A stretch of 64,000 nt of DNA. It comes from CABMKH01 sp040797625. Its GTDB lineage: Bacteria > Bacillota > Clostridia > Tissierellales > Tissierellaceae. Below, one piece after another: positions 24,893-32,281 of this stretch. Made by a program: the position numbers and the translations under genes. The stretch covers positions 1 to 64,000 of the forward strand of contig JBQHQH010000007.1 in assembly GCA_052067355.1 (NCBI GenBank), given 5' to 3'. Below the pieces are notes generated by a model. That model searched no databases and was not told the origin of the DNA. It saw only the letters and a list, made by a program, of their open reading frames with translations. How positions within the stretch are numbered: the first letter of the stretch is position 1; every line of letters starts with the position of its first letter.

Positions 24893-25771
24893 ATGAAGAA
24901 GACATTAAGTATTTTCTTAGTTTGTGTTGCTCTTTTGATATTTGCTAATGGGGTATTTGCAACAAATTTAAATTCAAAAATAATACCTTATAGAATGAAA
25001 CCAGGTACATTGATAATTTATGATAAAAATTTAGAACCTGAAATTATTAAAGGTGGATATACAGACAATAGTTATATCAAATTAATGTCAGAAGTAGCTA
25101 AAAAGCCAATATTGAGTAAAGTTGTGGATAACATGAATGAAGAAGAAATAAAACAGGTGGAGCTAGAAAATCGAATAGTTATGGATGCATATGAAAATGG
25201 TATATATATAGAAATACCAGAACTAGAAATTGTAGAAGGTATGAAAGTAGAATATGATGAAAATACAGGAGATATAAATAATGTATATTATCGTGACGAT
25301 ATGGAACCTTCAGGATATTCTATTAGTAATGGACCACCAATAGAAGGTACCTTTAATAAAGATATAAGAAGGGCTATAAATGAAAGGCGTTCTGTTACTT
25401 GGACTTGGGGTGAAGATAATAATACATTAACATATCAACCTTTAGATGATAGTTTTCTAGGTACTGGAACAGCAACAAATTTTTCAGATGAAGTAGGGAA
25501 TAGAGATAATCCCCTTGGTGATGGAGATTGTGCAACTAAAAAGGCATATGATTATTCTAAGCGAGGAGATGAGGATGTTACGGTAAGAAATTTAAATACA
25601 GATAAAGTTTTTACATTTTATCAAGCTGATGTTGGTGGAATGCCAAATGCGATAATAGATATATGGGGATTAAATAATCTACATGATTTAGCGGGTAGAA
25701 ATGATGTTACATCTGTAAAAAATGTAAGATATTATCATAAAAGATTTTCTGATCAAAGTATACCTAGATAA
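24893..25771 (+). CDS. Secreted protein, C-terminus faintly like a double-psi beta-barrel
   Basis: 292 residues with a signal peptide (IFLVCVALLIFANGVFAT, cleaved near 23). The middle part is helical and acidic. The last ~90 residues (DGDCATKKAYDYSKRGDEDV, TVRNLNTDKVFTFYQADVGG, NAIIDIWGLNNLHDLAG) have the order of RlpA/expansin-like double-psi barrels: an N/L-rich strand, a D-x-G loop and I-D-x near the end. This is a pattern judgement only. RBS AAGGAGGA precedes the ATG; a terminator follows. No partner gene overlaps. Confidence 0.65.
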   Translation: MKKTLSIFLVCVALLIFANGVFATNLNSKIIPYRMKPGTLIIYDKNLEPEIIKGGYTDNSYIKLMSEVAKKPILSKVVDNMNEEEIKQVELENRIVMDAYENGIYIEIPELEIVEGMKVEYDENTGDINNVYYRDDMEPSGYSISNGPPIEGTFNKDIRRAINERRSVTWTWGEDNNTLTYQPLDDSFLGTGTATNFSDEVGNRDNPLGDGDCATKKAYDYSKRGDEDVTVRNLNTDKVFTFYQADVGGMPNAIIDIWGLNNLHDLAGRNDVTSVKNVRYYHKRFSDQSIPR

Positions 25772-25826
25772 AATTATAAATTTAAACTTATCTGAACATA
25801 AATAAAAAGGATTTTAATATATTTTT

Positions 25827-25852
25827 AGAGCCTGTTTACAGGCTCTTTTTAT
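25827..25852 (+). terminator. Terminator after 24893-25771
   Basis: AGAGCCTG pairs with CAGGCTCT around TTTA, followed by TTTTTAT. Confidence 0.9.
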
Positions 25853-25996
25853 AAAAAAATATATTGCTCATAGAAGGAACATAGAATTTAAGGGAGTGTT
25901 TAAAAAATTTAAATAAGATAATTTATATTTCATTATATAGAAATATTCCTTGTTTATTATTTCGATAAAAATTTTGATATTATGGAGGAGATAAAA

Positions 25997-27004
25997 GTGA
26001 AAAGAAAGCTAGGGATTATTTTTATATTATTAATTTTATTAGTGATGATTTCATCTTGTGAAGTTAAAGAACAGTCTGAAATTCCAAAAGAATACTTACA
26101 AATAATAGGTACGAAATATAATAATAATATAGATGAGAAAGAAGGAGTATCCATTATATTGTATGAGTATGATATAGAAAAAAAGAGAATTATTTCTTTT
26201 GAAGAGTTAGGTGAAGTAGCATTGTATCCCGTAGCTTACAAAGATTATAAGAATGATAAAATCTATTATAGTAGTAGTGATAATGGGCTTTATGATAATT
26301 TTTATGAATATGATTTAAATACAAGGGATAAGAAACAATTAACAGATGGAAAATTTGTTTTTAATGATATATATATAATTGATAATGAACTTTTTGTCAC
26401 AGCTGCTGCAAAGGGGAAAACTGTAACACAGCCAGGTAAGTTTGATTTTATGACTAATGATTTTTTATATTTAAATGAAAAAGATGATGATACTTGGTTT
26501 CATTCTTTTTCATTTAACTATAGTACAAAGAAATTTTTATGCTTAATTACTTCAGATAAGGTTATGAGAACTAAAAGGGTGACACAAGAAACATTTATAA
26601 GACCAAAAAAGATGTTTTTAATGGATAAAGATTTTAAGAACATAGATTATATATATGAAACAGAAGATTTTGAAGTAAGGCTAACAAGGCAGTTAGACGA
26701 TAATAATATATTAATGATTACAACTCCTATGATGGGTTCTGGAGCAAAAAGGAAATTAAAAACACTAAATATTGTTAATGGTGAAATAAAAGATTTAGAT
26801 ATAAAAGGATTAAAGGAAGTTTATTCTTTTTATCCAAGAGATAATAAAGAAGGAATATTTATATTTGGTTTTAGTGAAGATTTTAATGAGGGAATGTTTT
26901 ATTATGATCTAAAAACAAAAAAACTTACAGATATATTTCAAGATTATGATTTTCCAGAAGGACATAGAAAATTAATTGATTTTTCTTACGGGATAAATAG
27001 ATAA
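25997..27004 (+). CDS. Lipoprotein, possible beta-propeller
   Basis: 335 residues from GTG 25997, spaced correctly after TATGGAGGAG; an ATG at 25982 overlaps that site. The lipobox MISSC puts the lipidated Cys at about residue 21. The rest has repeated segments such as KIYYSSSDNGLYDNFYEYDL and IFGFSEDFNEGMFYYDLKTK, the periodic aromatic strands seen in TolB/WD40-like propellers. No ligand can be given. The gene ends one base before R2, so its natural 3' end may have been lost or replaced. Confidence 0.65.
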   Translation: MKRKLGIIFILLILLVMISSCEVKEQSEIPKEYLQIIGTKYNNNIDEKEGVSIILYEYDIEKKRIISFEELGEVALYPVAYKDYKNDKIYYSSSDNGLYDNFYEYDLNTRDKKQLTDGKFVFNDIYIIDNELFVTAAAKGKTVTQPGKFDFMTNDFLYLNEKDDDTWFHSFSFNYSTKKFLCLITSDKVMRTKRVTQETFIRPKKMFLMDKDFKNIDYIYETEDFEVRLTRQLDDNNILMITTPMMGSGAKRKLKTLNIVNGEIKDLDIKGLKEVYSFYPRDNKEGIFIFGFSEDFNEGMFYYDLKTKKLTDIFQDYDFPEGHRKLIDFSYGINR

Positions 27005-27005
27005 T

Positions 27006-27040
27006 AAGTTCATAAATTCGTACCAGGTACCTAAGTTTAA
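27006..27040 (+). repeat. R repeat, copy 2
   Basis: AAGTTCATAAATTCGTACCAGGTACCTAAGTTTAA in pieces: AAGTTCATAAATT, then CGTACCAGGTACC, then TAAGTTTAA. It abuts the lipoprotein stop on its left and the lipoprotein-module promoter on its right, as does R5. Confidence 0.85.
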
Positions 27041-27048
27041 GGTAACAT

Positions 27049-27077
27049 TTGACACCCCTACAATCTTTTGATAACAT
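27049..27077 (+). promoter_or_regulatory. Promoter of truncated lipoprotein copy 2
   Basis: TTGACA (27049-27054), 17-base spacer, TAACAT (27072-27077), as in the two full copies. After truncation it now reads into the gene at 27308. Confidence 0.55.
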
Positions 27078-27164
27078 ATTGTTAAATTAATTGTAAGTAT
27101 ATTCCGACAATTTTATTTTTTCTTAACAACTGGATGATGTTAGATTTAAAGAAGGGGGATAAAA

Positions 27165-27296
27165 ATGAAGAAAAAACTTTATGTATTGCTAATTGTGACG
27201 ATATCTCTAGTTTTGGTTGCCTGTGGAAATAAAGATATAAGTGAAGTCCCATCCAAGAAGTTCATAAGTTCGTACCAGGTACCGAAGTTTATATAG
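27165..27296 (+). pseudogene. Truncated lipoprotein (copy 2)
   Basis: The first ~30 codons match the lipoproteins at 19780 and 30781 (signal peptide, VLVACGNKDISEVPS), then the frame runs into R3 at 27257 and stops at 27294-27296, giving 43 residues. The missing remainder of the gene does not resume on the other side of R3, so this is not a simple insertion. The product would be a lipidated stub without a binding domain. Confidence 0.9.
27257..27293 (+). repeat. R repeat, copy 3 (gene junction)
   Basis: GAAGTTCATAAG then TTCGTACCAGGTACCGAA then GTTTATA; identical to R4 over its full length. Left edge lies exactly where homology of the lipoprotein gene ends; right edge merges into the AGGAGG site of the next gene. 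Confidence 0.9.
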
Positions 27297-27307
27297 GAGG
27301 TTTAATC

Positions 27308-27859
27308 ATGTATAAAAAATTAATAAATAATAATGTGTTAAAATTAACAGGTTTTACTATAATTGTATTTTTATTAGCATCTTTTGTATTTAACTATCAA
27401 TATATAAATGCTGCTGGAAATAGGACAAATGATTTAGTTAGTGATGATGGATTAGCGATTGAATGTGAAAGTGAAGTCTTTGAAAATAATCTTGTTGAAG
27501 CTGAAAGATATAATAAATTAATAGAGGATTTAATAAAAGAAGAAGTGATATTTAAGGATTATAGAGAATTAAATGAATTAGAAAAGAAAAATAAGAATAT
27601 TGTACCTACAATTACCATAAAAGATACTATTTTTTATTCATCAAAAGTAATAGAAAATATTGTAGGAAAAGATCTTATAGTTGGTGGAATGATGGATAAA
27701 CTTGATGATGAAACAGAACAGATTGTTGAGCAAAGTTGGTTTGATAGGAGAAGAAGAGATACAGGCGATTACATCATTTTAAATATAATCAGCATAGAAG
27801 ATGATGAAACTCTGGAAGAAATAGATCAATATCAAAGGCTAGCTAAAGAATATAGATAA
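27308..27859 (+). CDS. Exported protein of unknown function
   Basis: 183 residues. An N-terminal hydrophobic segment (LTGFTIIVFLLASFVFNYQY, about 13-32) with an AAG site suggests a signal peptide or anchor. The mature part is acidic and helical, with a SurA/foldase-like look in EEVIFKDYRELNELEKKN, but I cannot assign a family. The ribosome binding site AGGAGG is fused to the end of R3, so translation signals came with or were built on the repeat. It is one of several exported proteins that directly follow an R copy. Confidence 0.6.
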   Translation: MYKKLINNNVLKLTGFTIIVFLLASFVFNYQYINAAGNRTNDLVSDDGLAIECESEVFENNLVEAERYNKLIEDLIKEEVIFKDYRELNELEKKNKNIVPTITIKDTIFYSSKVIENIVGKDLIVGGMMDKLDDETEQIVEQSWFDRRRRDTGDYIILNIISIEDDETLEEIDQYQRLAKEYR

Positions 27860-27919
27860 TTGATTTTACATATGAGGATATAGAGGGCTAGATTACTATA
27901 AACTAAGGGGATAGTGGTC

Positions 27920-28087
27920 ATGAAATCTAAAATGAAGATATTTTTAGATTTTTTATTATTATTTATATGTATATATCTATTTAGTATAAGAAGGATAGAA
28001 GTTTTTGATTTTACAGATGAACAAACAACAGATTATCATATATTAGAAGTTCATAAGTTCGTACCAGGTACCGAAGTTTATATATAA
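27920..28087 (+). pseudogene. Truncated paralogue of the 31543 membrane protein
   Basis: The first ~42 codons match 31543-32046 closely (FLLLFICIYLFSIRRI, then VFDFTDEQ-TDYHIL). Homology stops precisely at R4 (28046); the frame continues through the repeat and ends at 28085-28087, giving 55 residues. As with the lipoprotein stub, the rest of the gene is not found after the repeat. Confidence 0.88.
28046..28082 (+). repeat. R repeat, copy 4 (gene junction)
   Basis: Identical to R3. Left edge at the truncation point of the 27920 gene; the exported-protein gene at 28115 follows 32 bases later. Confidence 0.9.
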
Positions 28088-28114
28088 TGATATGTAAATT
28101 AAAAGGAGAAAAAT

Positions 28115-28861
28115 ATGAGAAAAGCATTTTTAATACTGTGTATTGTAGTAGTATCTTTTTTTATATTAAGGCAATGTTATGATTCTCAATATAAAGATTA
28201 TTCATTATATCCAACGCAAGACATCATAAATATAAATAATAAAGGTTTTGGAGATGATGTGTTTGAAGTTGGAGATTTTGATTATGATAATCCCTTTTTA
28301 AATATGAGCAAAACATACTATCCCCCATTGATGTACTCCCTATTAAAAGATTATGATAATGGAAATTATAGACTTGTAATTAGTGATTTTGGGAATGAAA
28401 AAGGAGATATAGTTACAAATTCAGAGTTTAAATTTCATAATGATACTGGAAAAGCATGGTTTTTCGTAGATGATAAAAGTTTAGGTGAAAAATATTCTTT
28501 TTTTGCTTCAATAGTAGTAGATAATAATAAAATTAAAATACCCATTAAGAGAAAAATACCGATTAAGATTAAAATATATGACGATAATAATCATGTTTTT
28601 GGATACATCAGGTGTGTCTACAGGAACACTTTATACAAGGAAGAAAAAATATACTATATTCCTCTATCAAAGCAATCTTTTGGATATTCTGTTGATTTTG
28701 ATTCTAAAGTTAAAGGATACACATTAGAATACTTTGGTATTTTTATAGTTTTTAAAGAAACTGTTAATGATATTAGTTTAGAGATAGAAACCAATAAAAG
28801 CCAATTTCAATATGATGTTGAATTATCTGAGACTATGGTGCTAGATAACAAAAATAAGTGA
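28115..28861 (+). CDS. Exported or anchored protein of unknown function
   Basis: 248 residues with an N-terminal membrane segment (FLILCIVVVSFFILRQCYDS, about 5-22); the Cys at 21 may be a lipidation site although the lipobox is imperfect. The rest is rich in Asp, Asn, Lys and Ile with strand-like patterns (KIKIPIKRKIPIKIKIYDDN). No family is recognised. RBS AAAGGAG. Follows R4 directly. Confidence 0.6.
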   Translation: MRKAFLILCIVVVSFFILRQCYDSQYKDYSLYPTQDIININNKGFGDDVFEVGDFDYDNPFLNMSKTYYPPLMYSLLKDYDNGNYRLVISDFGNEKGDIVTNSEFKFHNDTGKAWFFVDDKSLGEKYSFFASIVVDNNKIKIPIKRKIPIKIKIYDDNNHVFGYIRCVYRNTLYKEEKIYYIPLSKQSFGYSVDFDSKVKGYTLEYFGIFIVFKETVNDISLEIETNKSQFQYDVELSETMVLDNKNK

Positions 28862-28930
28862 AAGATAGAAATAAATTAATCTACCAAAAAACATTTCAAA
28901 AAATAGACTCAATAAACAGAGATAGGTTTA

Positions 28931-29270
28931 TGAAAGTATTAGCCATGATTTAAAACATATAAAAGATGGGAATAAGATATCAAGAGAATTAATGGAATAT
29001 TTAAGAGGGGTTAGAGAGCTTACATATCCAGATATTACAGCAGGAATATTTTGAGTAGTTTATGAAGATAGATCAGAGATATTAAGAGTGTACAACAGAG
29101 TATTGGGTAGTATGAACTTATCACAGAAGTCATTACAGGAAATATCAGAAAAGGAGATAGATATTCTAATAAAAAATTATGATAGATTAGGATATCTCCT
29201 TAATTCAAATAATCAGGAAAACTCCACAATCTATTATTTGCAAAATGACGATATAGATAATGTTAAATGA
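28931..29270 (+). pseudogene. Decayed gene with an in-frame TGA
   Basis: One reading frame runs from about 28931 (YESISHDLKHIKDGNKISRE..., LRGVRELTYPDITAGIF) through a TGA at 29052-29054 into VVYEDRSEILRVYNRVLGSM and on to a TAA near 29270. The two halves are co-linear in one frame, so a single nonsense change broke a ~115-residue helical protein. No start codon with a ribosome binding site is seen for the second half. Family not recognised. Confidence 0.55.
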
Positions 29271-29358
29271 AATGTAAGAATCATAATAGTTGATTGTATT
29301 ATAAGCATATATGGATATCTATAATAATGTATATATCAATAATGTTGAGGGGGATATT

Positions 29359-29961
29359 ATGAGATTAGTGTTCCTAATAAATATGATTTTAATATTTATT
29401 TTATTATATAGTTTGAAGAAAATGAAACTAAATCCTAAAGCAAAGAATATTTACATCATAATTTTTATAGGATTAATGCTCATCAATGGCTTTGTTCTCC
29501 ACAACTATGTCCAAGTGAAAAGTGTGTACAACTATTCAACCTATTTAAATGGTAATAGTGAAAATAATTTATCAAATAAAAATAATGAACATGAAATAGA
29601 TAATTCTAAACTAGAAGAAGATGTTATTATTGAATATATTGACCCAGAGTCAAATTTGCCATATGGAGAAGATGGTATAGAAATTAAAAGCAGAGAAGAG
29701 CTTAGTTTTGAAACAAGATATACAAGAAACTACTTTAAAGTAGCTTTTAAAAATACAGGAAATAATGATGTAACAGTCAACATCCAAAGTGCTAGAGATT
29801 CAAGACAAGATTATGACCTGGAAATTCCGGCAGGGGAGGATAACGATGTTTATTTTGGTAATCTTCCACCAGACCGCTATTTTTTAGATATAACAGGGTA
29901 TCGTGGCGGCCAATGTAAAGGAATAGTAAATGTGGAAATCAGTAATACTCCCTTTGAGTAG
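29359..29961 (+). CDS. Membrane-anchored protein of unknown function
   Basis: 200 residues from the ATG at 29359, spaced after GAGGGGG; an ATG at 29311 lacks a ribosome binding site. Two membrane helices (about 2-19 and 30-48) are followed by an Asn/Glu-rich linker and an outer domain (about 105-200) with strand patterns such as YFKVAFKNTGNNDVTVNIQS and RYFLDITGYRGGQCKG, like an immunoglobulin-fold accessory domain. Function unknown. Confidence 0.65.
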   Translation: MRLVFLINMILIFILLYSLKKMKLNPKAKNIYIIIFIGLMLINGFVLHNYVQVKSVYNYSTYLNGNSENNLSNKNNEHEIDNSKLEEDVIIEYIDPESNLPYGEDGIEIKSREELSFETRYTRNYFKVAFKNTGNNDVTVNIQSARDSRQDYDLEIPAGEDNDVYFGNLPPDRYFLDITGYRGGQCKGIVNVEISNTPFE

Positions 29962-30621
29962 ATGTTTGGAATCTATTGTTATCATCAAAGATAATGAAAT
30001 AGGAATAGCATTGTCTATCTAAAATGAGCAGTACCATTTTGCTACTAAAATATAATAATCTTTTTAGAGGGGAAAATAACTATTTGTAAAATACATATGT
30101 AAGTTAGTCTTAGACTTGATTCAAAAATATGAAGTAATTCCTTTAATAATTTCGATATTTTATTATATGATATGAGTTGAGATTAAAATATAACTTATTT
30201 CAAATCAGATAAAGGAAGATAAATTACTCTCCATAAATCTTAATTAATACTATATTATACATGGGTATATCTATTGCCTAAGAAAAAGAAGAGCATTACT
30301 TTATGAGTCATTTTTATTTAGGAATTTTAGATATAACAGAAGAGACTTATGAAAGAATTCTGGAATTACAAAAGGCTAAATTCAATAGAATGAAAAAAGC
30401 AGTTAGATGATGATTGTGTTGGAGAAGGGGCGGCCTATGAAACTCAAGAAATAGAATATAAATGTAAGGGTGAAAGTATTCTTTCAAATGTTATATAGGT
30501 AAGAGCAGAAAAAGATTTATAAATGAATATATGTGATACGCTAATTAATCTAAAATCTAAGAGTACTTGGGCTTCAGAAGATAAATTCCAGGTAGTTCTA
30601 GAAACTTCAATCCTTATAAAT
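29962..30621. other. AT-rich gap with decayed coding debris
   Basis: No intact gene with start, ribosome binding site and stop is visible. Short frames remain, for example around 30304-30410 (FYLGILDITEETYERILELQ) and 30411-30500 (GEGAAYETQEIEYKCKG), each interrupted. The stretch ends with the transposase fragment listed separately. Confidence 0.5.
30523..30621 (+). pseudogene. IS3-type transposase OrfA fragment cut at R5
   Basis: The frame encodes NLKSKSTWASEDKFQVVLET, close to the W-S-S-x-D-K-F-x-x-V-L-E-T stretch of OrfA proteins of some IS3 elements. It is cut off at 30622, exactly at the left edge of R5. This is the third case of a gene ending at an R copy. Confidence 0.6.
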
Positions 30622-30656
30622 AAGTTCATAAGTTCGTACCAGGTACCTAAGTTTAA
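30622..30656 (+). repeat. R repeat, copy 5
   Basis: AAGTTCATAAGTTCGTACC, then AGGTACC, then TAAGTTTAA. Like R2, its right edge joins the promoter of the lipoprotein module. Confidence 0.88.
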
Positions 30657-30664
30657 GGTAACAT

Positions 30665-30693
30665 TTGACACCCCTACAATCTTTTGATAACAT
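30665..30693 (+). promoter_or_regulatory. Promoter of lipoprotein copy 3
   Basis: TTGACA (30665-30670), 17-base spacer, TAACAT (30688-30693). Confidence 0.6.
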
Positions 30694-30780
30694 ATTGTTA
30701 AATTAATTGTAAGTATATTCCGACAATTTTATTTTTTCTTAACAACTGGACAATGTTAGATTTAAAGAAGGGGGATAAAA

Positions 30781-31302
30781 ATGAAGAAAAAACTTTATCT
30801 ATTGCTAATTGTGACGATATCTCTAGTTTTGGTTGCCTGTGGAAATAAAGATATAAGTGAAGTCCCATCCAATGAAAACCCAAAGACAAACGAGGAAAAT
30901 GTAAATGAAGTAGCGGATGAAGATGTGGACGCAATGAAGAGCTTCAATGTGGTTGCAGGTTCTCAAAAGATGGTTAAAATACTTGAACTCCTTGGCTATG
31001 AAAATGTAGTAGGAATTCCTTCTGATATAGAAGATACAATCTATAAGGATGCAGTTGAATTTGGTCCTGAGGATAGTCCTGATTATGACATAGTAAAACA
31101 AGTAGAACCCAAAGTATTTTTAACTGAAGCAAGCATTGACTACAAGAATCCTCCAGAGGAAAATAATATGTATATAGGAATGTGGTACTTTCCTCTTGAT
31201 ACTTTAGAGGGTACAAAAGATGCAATAAAAACTATTGGAGATTACCTTGGTCTTAGTCAAAGGGCTGAAGAAGTCGTGGAAAATTTAGAGGAAAACATTT
31301 AA
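30781..31302 (+). CDS. Lipoprotein, short substrate-binding-protein-like (copy 3)
   Basis: 173 residues, about nine in ten identical to the 19780 product, with the same lipobox (LVLVACG) and the same single binding-protein lobe. Differences cluster in the linker and in the loop after SIDY (KNPPEENNMYIGM here, ESYPNENNLHLRV in copy 1), the region that would face a ligand in this fold. Conservation of length and frame in both copies suggests both are functional. No transporter partner is nearby. Confidence 0.75.
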   Translation: MKKKLYLLLIVTISLVLVACGNKDISEVPSNENPKTNEENVNEVADEDVDAMKSFNVVAGSQKMVKILELLGYENVVGIPSDIEDTIYKDAVEFGPEDSPDYDIVKQVEPKVFLTEASIDYKNPPEENNMYIGMWYFPLDTLEGTKDAIKTIGDYLGLSQRAEEVVENLEENI

Positions 31303-31324
31303 AAGACTTTATTAAATAATACTT

Positions 31325-31372
31325 AAAAGAATACCATATAGGCTGGGTTTTGAGCCTATATGGTATTCTTTT
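31325..31372 (+). terminator. Terminator of lipoprotein copy 3
   Basis: Same 18-bp stem as 20324-20371 with one base different in the loop. Confidence 0.9.
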
Positions 31373-31480
31373 GAATAGGTTAGTGCAAACTATGATGTGT
31401 CTAAACATAGGCTATAGAAGCAGAGGGAAAGGGGTCAGGGGTTGTGTCACACTAATAATCATAGAACAAGCAAGAGCTAT

Positions 31481-31518
31481 AAAAAGGCAAGAAAGAGTCC
31501 ACAATTCTCAAAGAGATA
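31481..31518 (+). repeat. 38-bp direct repeat, right copy (att-like)
   Basis: Exact copy of the last 38 bases of rpsI (19498-19535) in the same orientation, without any other part of rpsI. It marks the right end of the accessory island; beyond it begin membrane protein, LCP and cwlD genes. Confidence 0.8.
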
Positions 31519-31542
31519 TCTAATAAATAGGGAGTTGAGATT

Positions 31543-32046
31543 TTGAAAAAGATATTTTTAGGTTTTTTATTATTATTTATATGTATATATCTATTTAGTA
31601 TAAGAAGGATAGGAGTCTTTGATTTTACAGATGAACAAATAACAGATTATCATATATTATATGACTTCAAGGGTACGGAGTTTAAAGATTCTATATTAGA
31701 GGATAAACAGGTCGCTGACAAGCTTGTAGATAGAATAAGAGAAGAAGATTATAGAGGTGTATTTGAATTTAATCCTGGAGATACAGTGATCTCATATGTG
31801 ACTAATGGAGATATTACACTTATGGTTCGGACAGCTAAAGGAGATGACTACTATTCCTATATGTTTGACATTGATGGAAGTGGAAGGATACGTTACAAGA
31901 AATATAAAAGCTATAAATTAGAAGGATATACGAACTTAGTAGACAAGAGAATAAGAATTGGTTTTAGAGGTAATCAAAAGATTAGAGATTTATATAATGA
32001 TTTAAAAGTTATAATTGAAGAGACAACAGAAACTTCTTCTAAATAA
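31543..32046 (+). CDS. Membrane-anchored protein of unknown function
   Basis: 167 residues from TTG 31543. One N-terminal membrane helix (FLGFLLLFICIYLFSI, about 5-20) precedes an extracytoplasmic domain (about 30-160) with VADKLVDRIREEDY and a strand pair near DDYYSYMFDIDGSGRIRYKK. No known family is recognised. A truncated paralogue lies at 27920, cut by R4, so this gene or a relative has been sampled by the repeat system. Confidence 0.7.
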   Translation: MKKIFLGFLLLFICIYLFSIRRIGVFDFTDEQITDYHILYDFKGTEFKDSILEDKQVADKLVDRIREEDYRGVFEFNPGDTVISYVTNGDITLMVRTAKGDDYYSYMFDIDGSGRIRYKKYKSYKLEGYTNLVDKRIRIGFRGNQKIRDLYNDLKVIIEETTETSSK

Positions 32047-32281
32047 CATCTAGGAAGAAAATAAATTATATTCCACGATACCGTTAGGATATGGAAAATA
32101 TCTTTTTAAAGAATTCATAGTAAAGTAATAAATTTTTAGCTTATATATTAGCTATAAGCTATGAAATAAAATAATTATCTTGTTGTAATTAAGACGTATT
32201 TATGATATTCTTAAGATTAATATGCTGAATTGATGAAGTATATCATTATAATAGCTAATACTCTAAAAAAGAGGGATATAG

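Larger units (their letters stand above)
30655..31448 (+). repeat. ~793-bp lipoprotein module, copy 3
   Basis: Near-identical direct repeat of 19655-20447 (promoter, gene, terminator and the REP-like tail to GTTGTGTC). Homologous recombination between the two would remove ~11 kb. Confidence 0.9.

Noticed and set aside
27165..27296. 43-residue frame read through R3 as a real lipoprotein
   Set aside because: Two full-length paralogues show that it is only the N-terminal stub; the tail is encoded by the repeat.
19498..31518. Composite transposon with IS ends
   Set aside because: The flanking direct repeats are an rpsI fragment and a lipoprotein module, not insertion sequences; the IS remnants lie inside and are broken.
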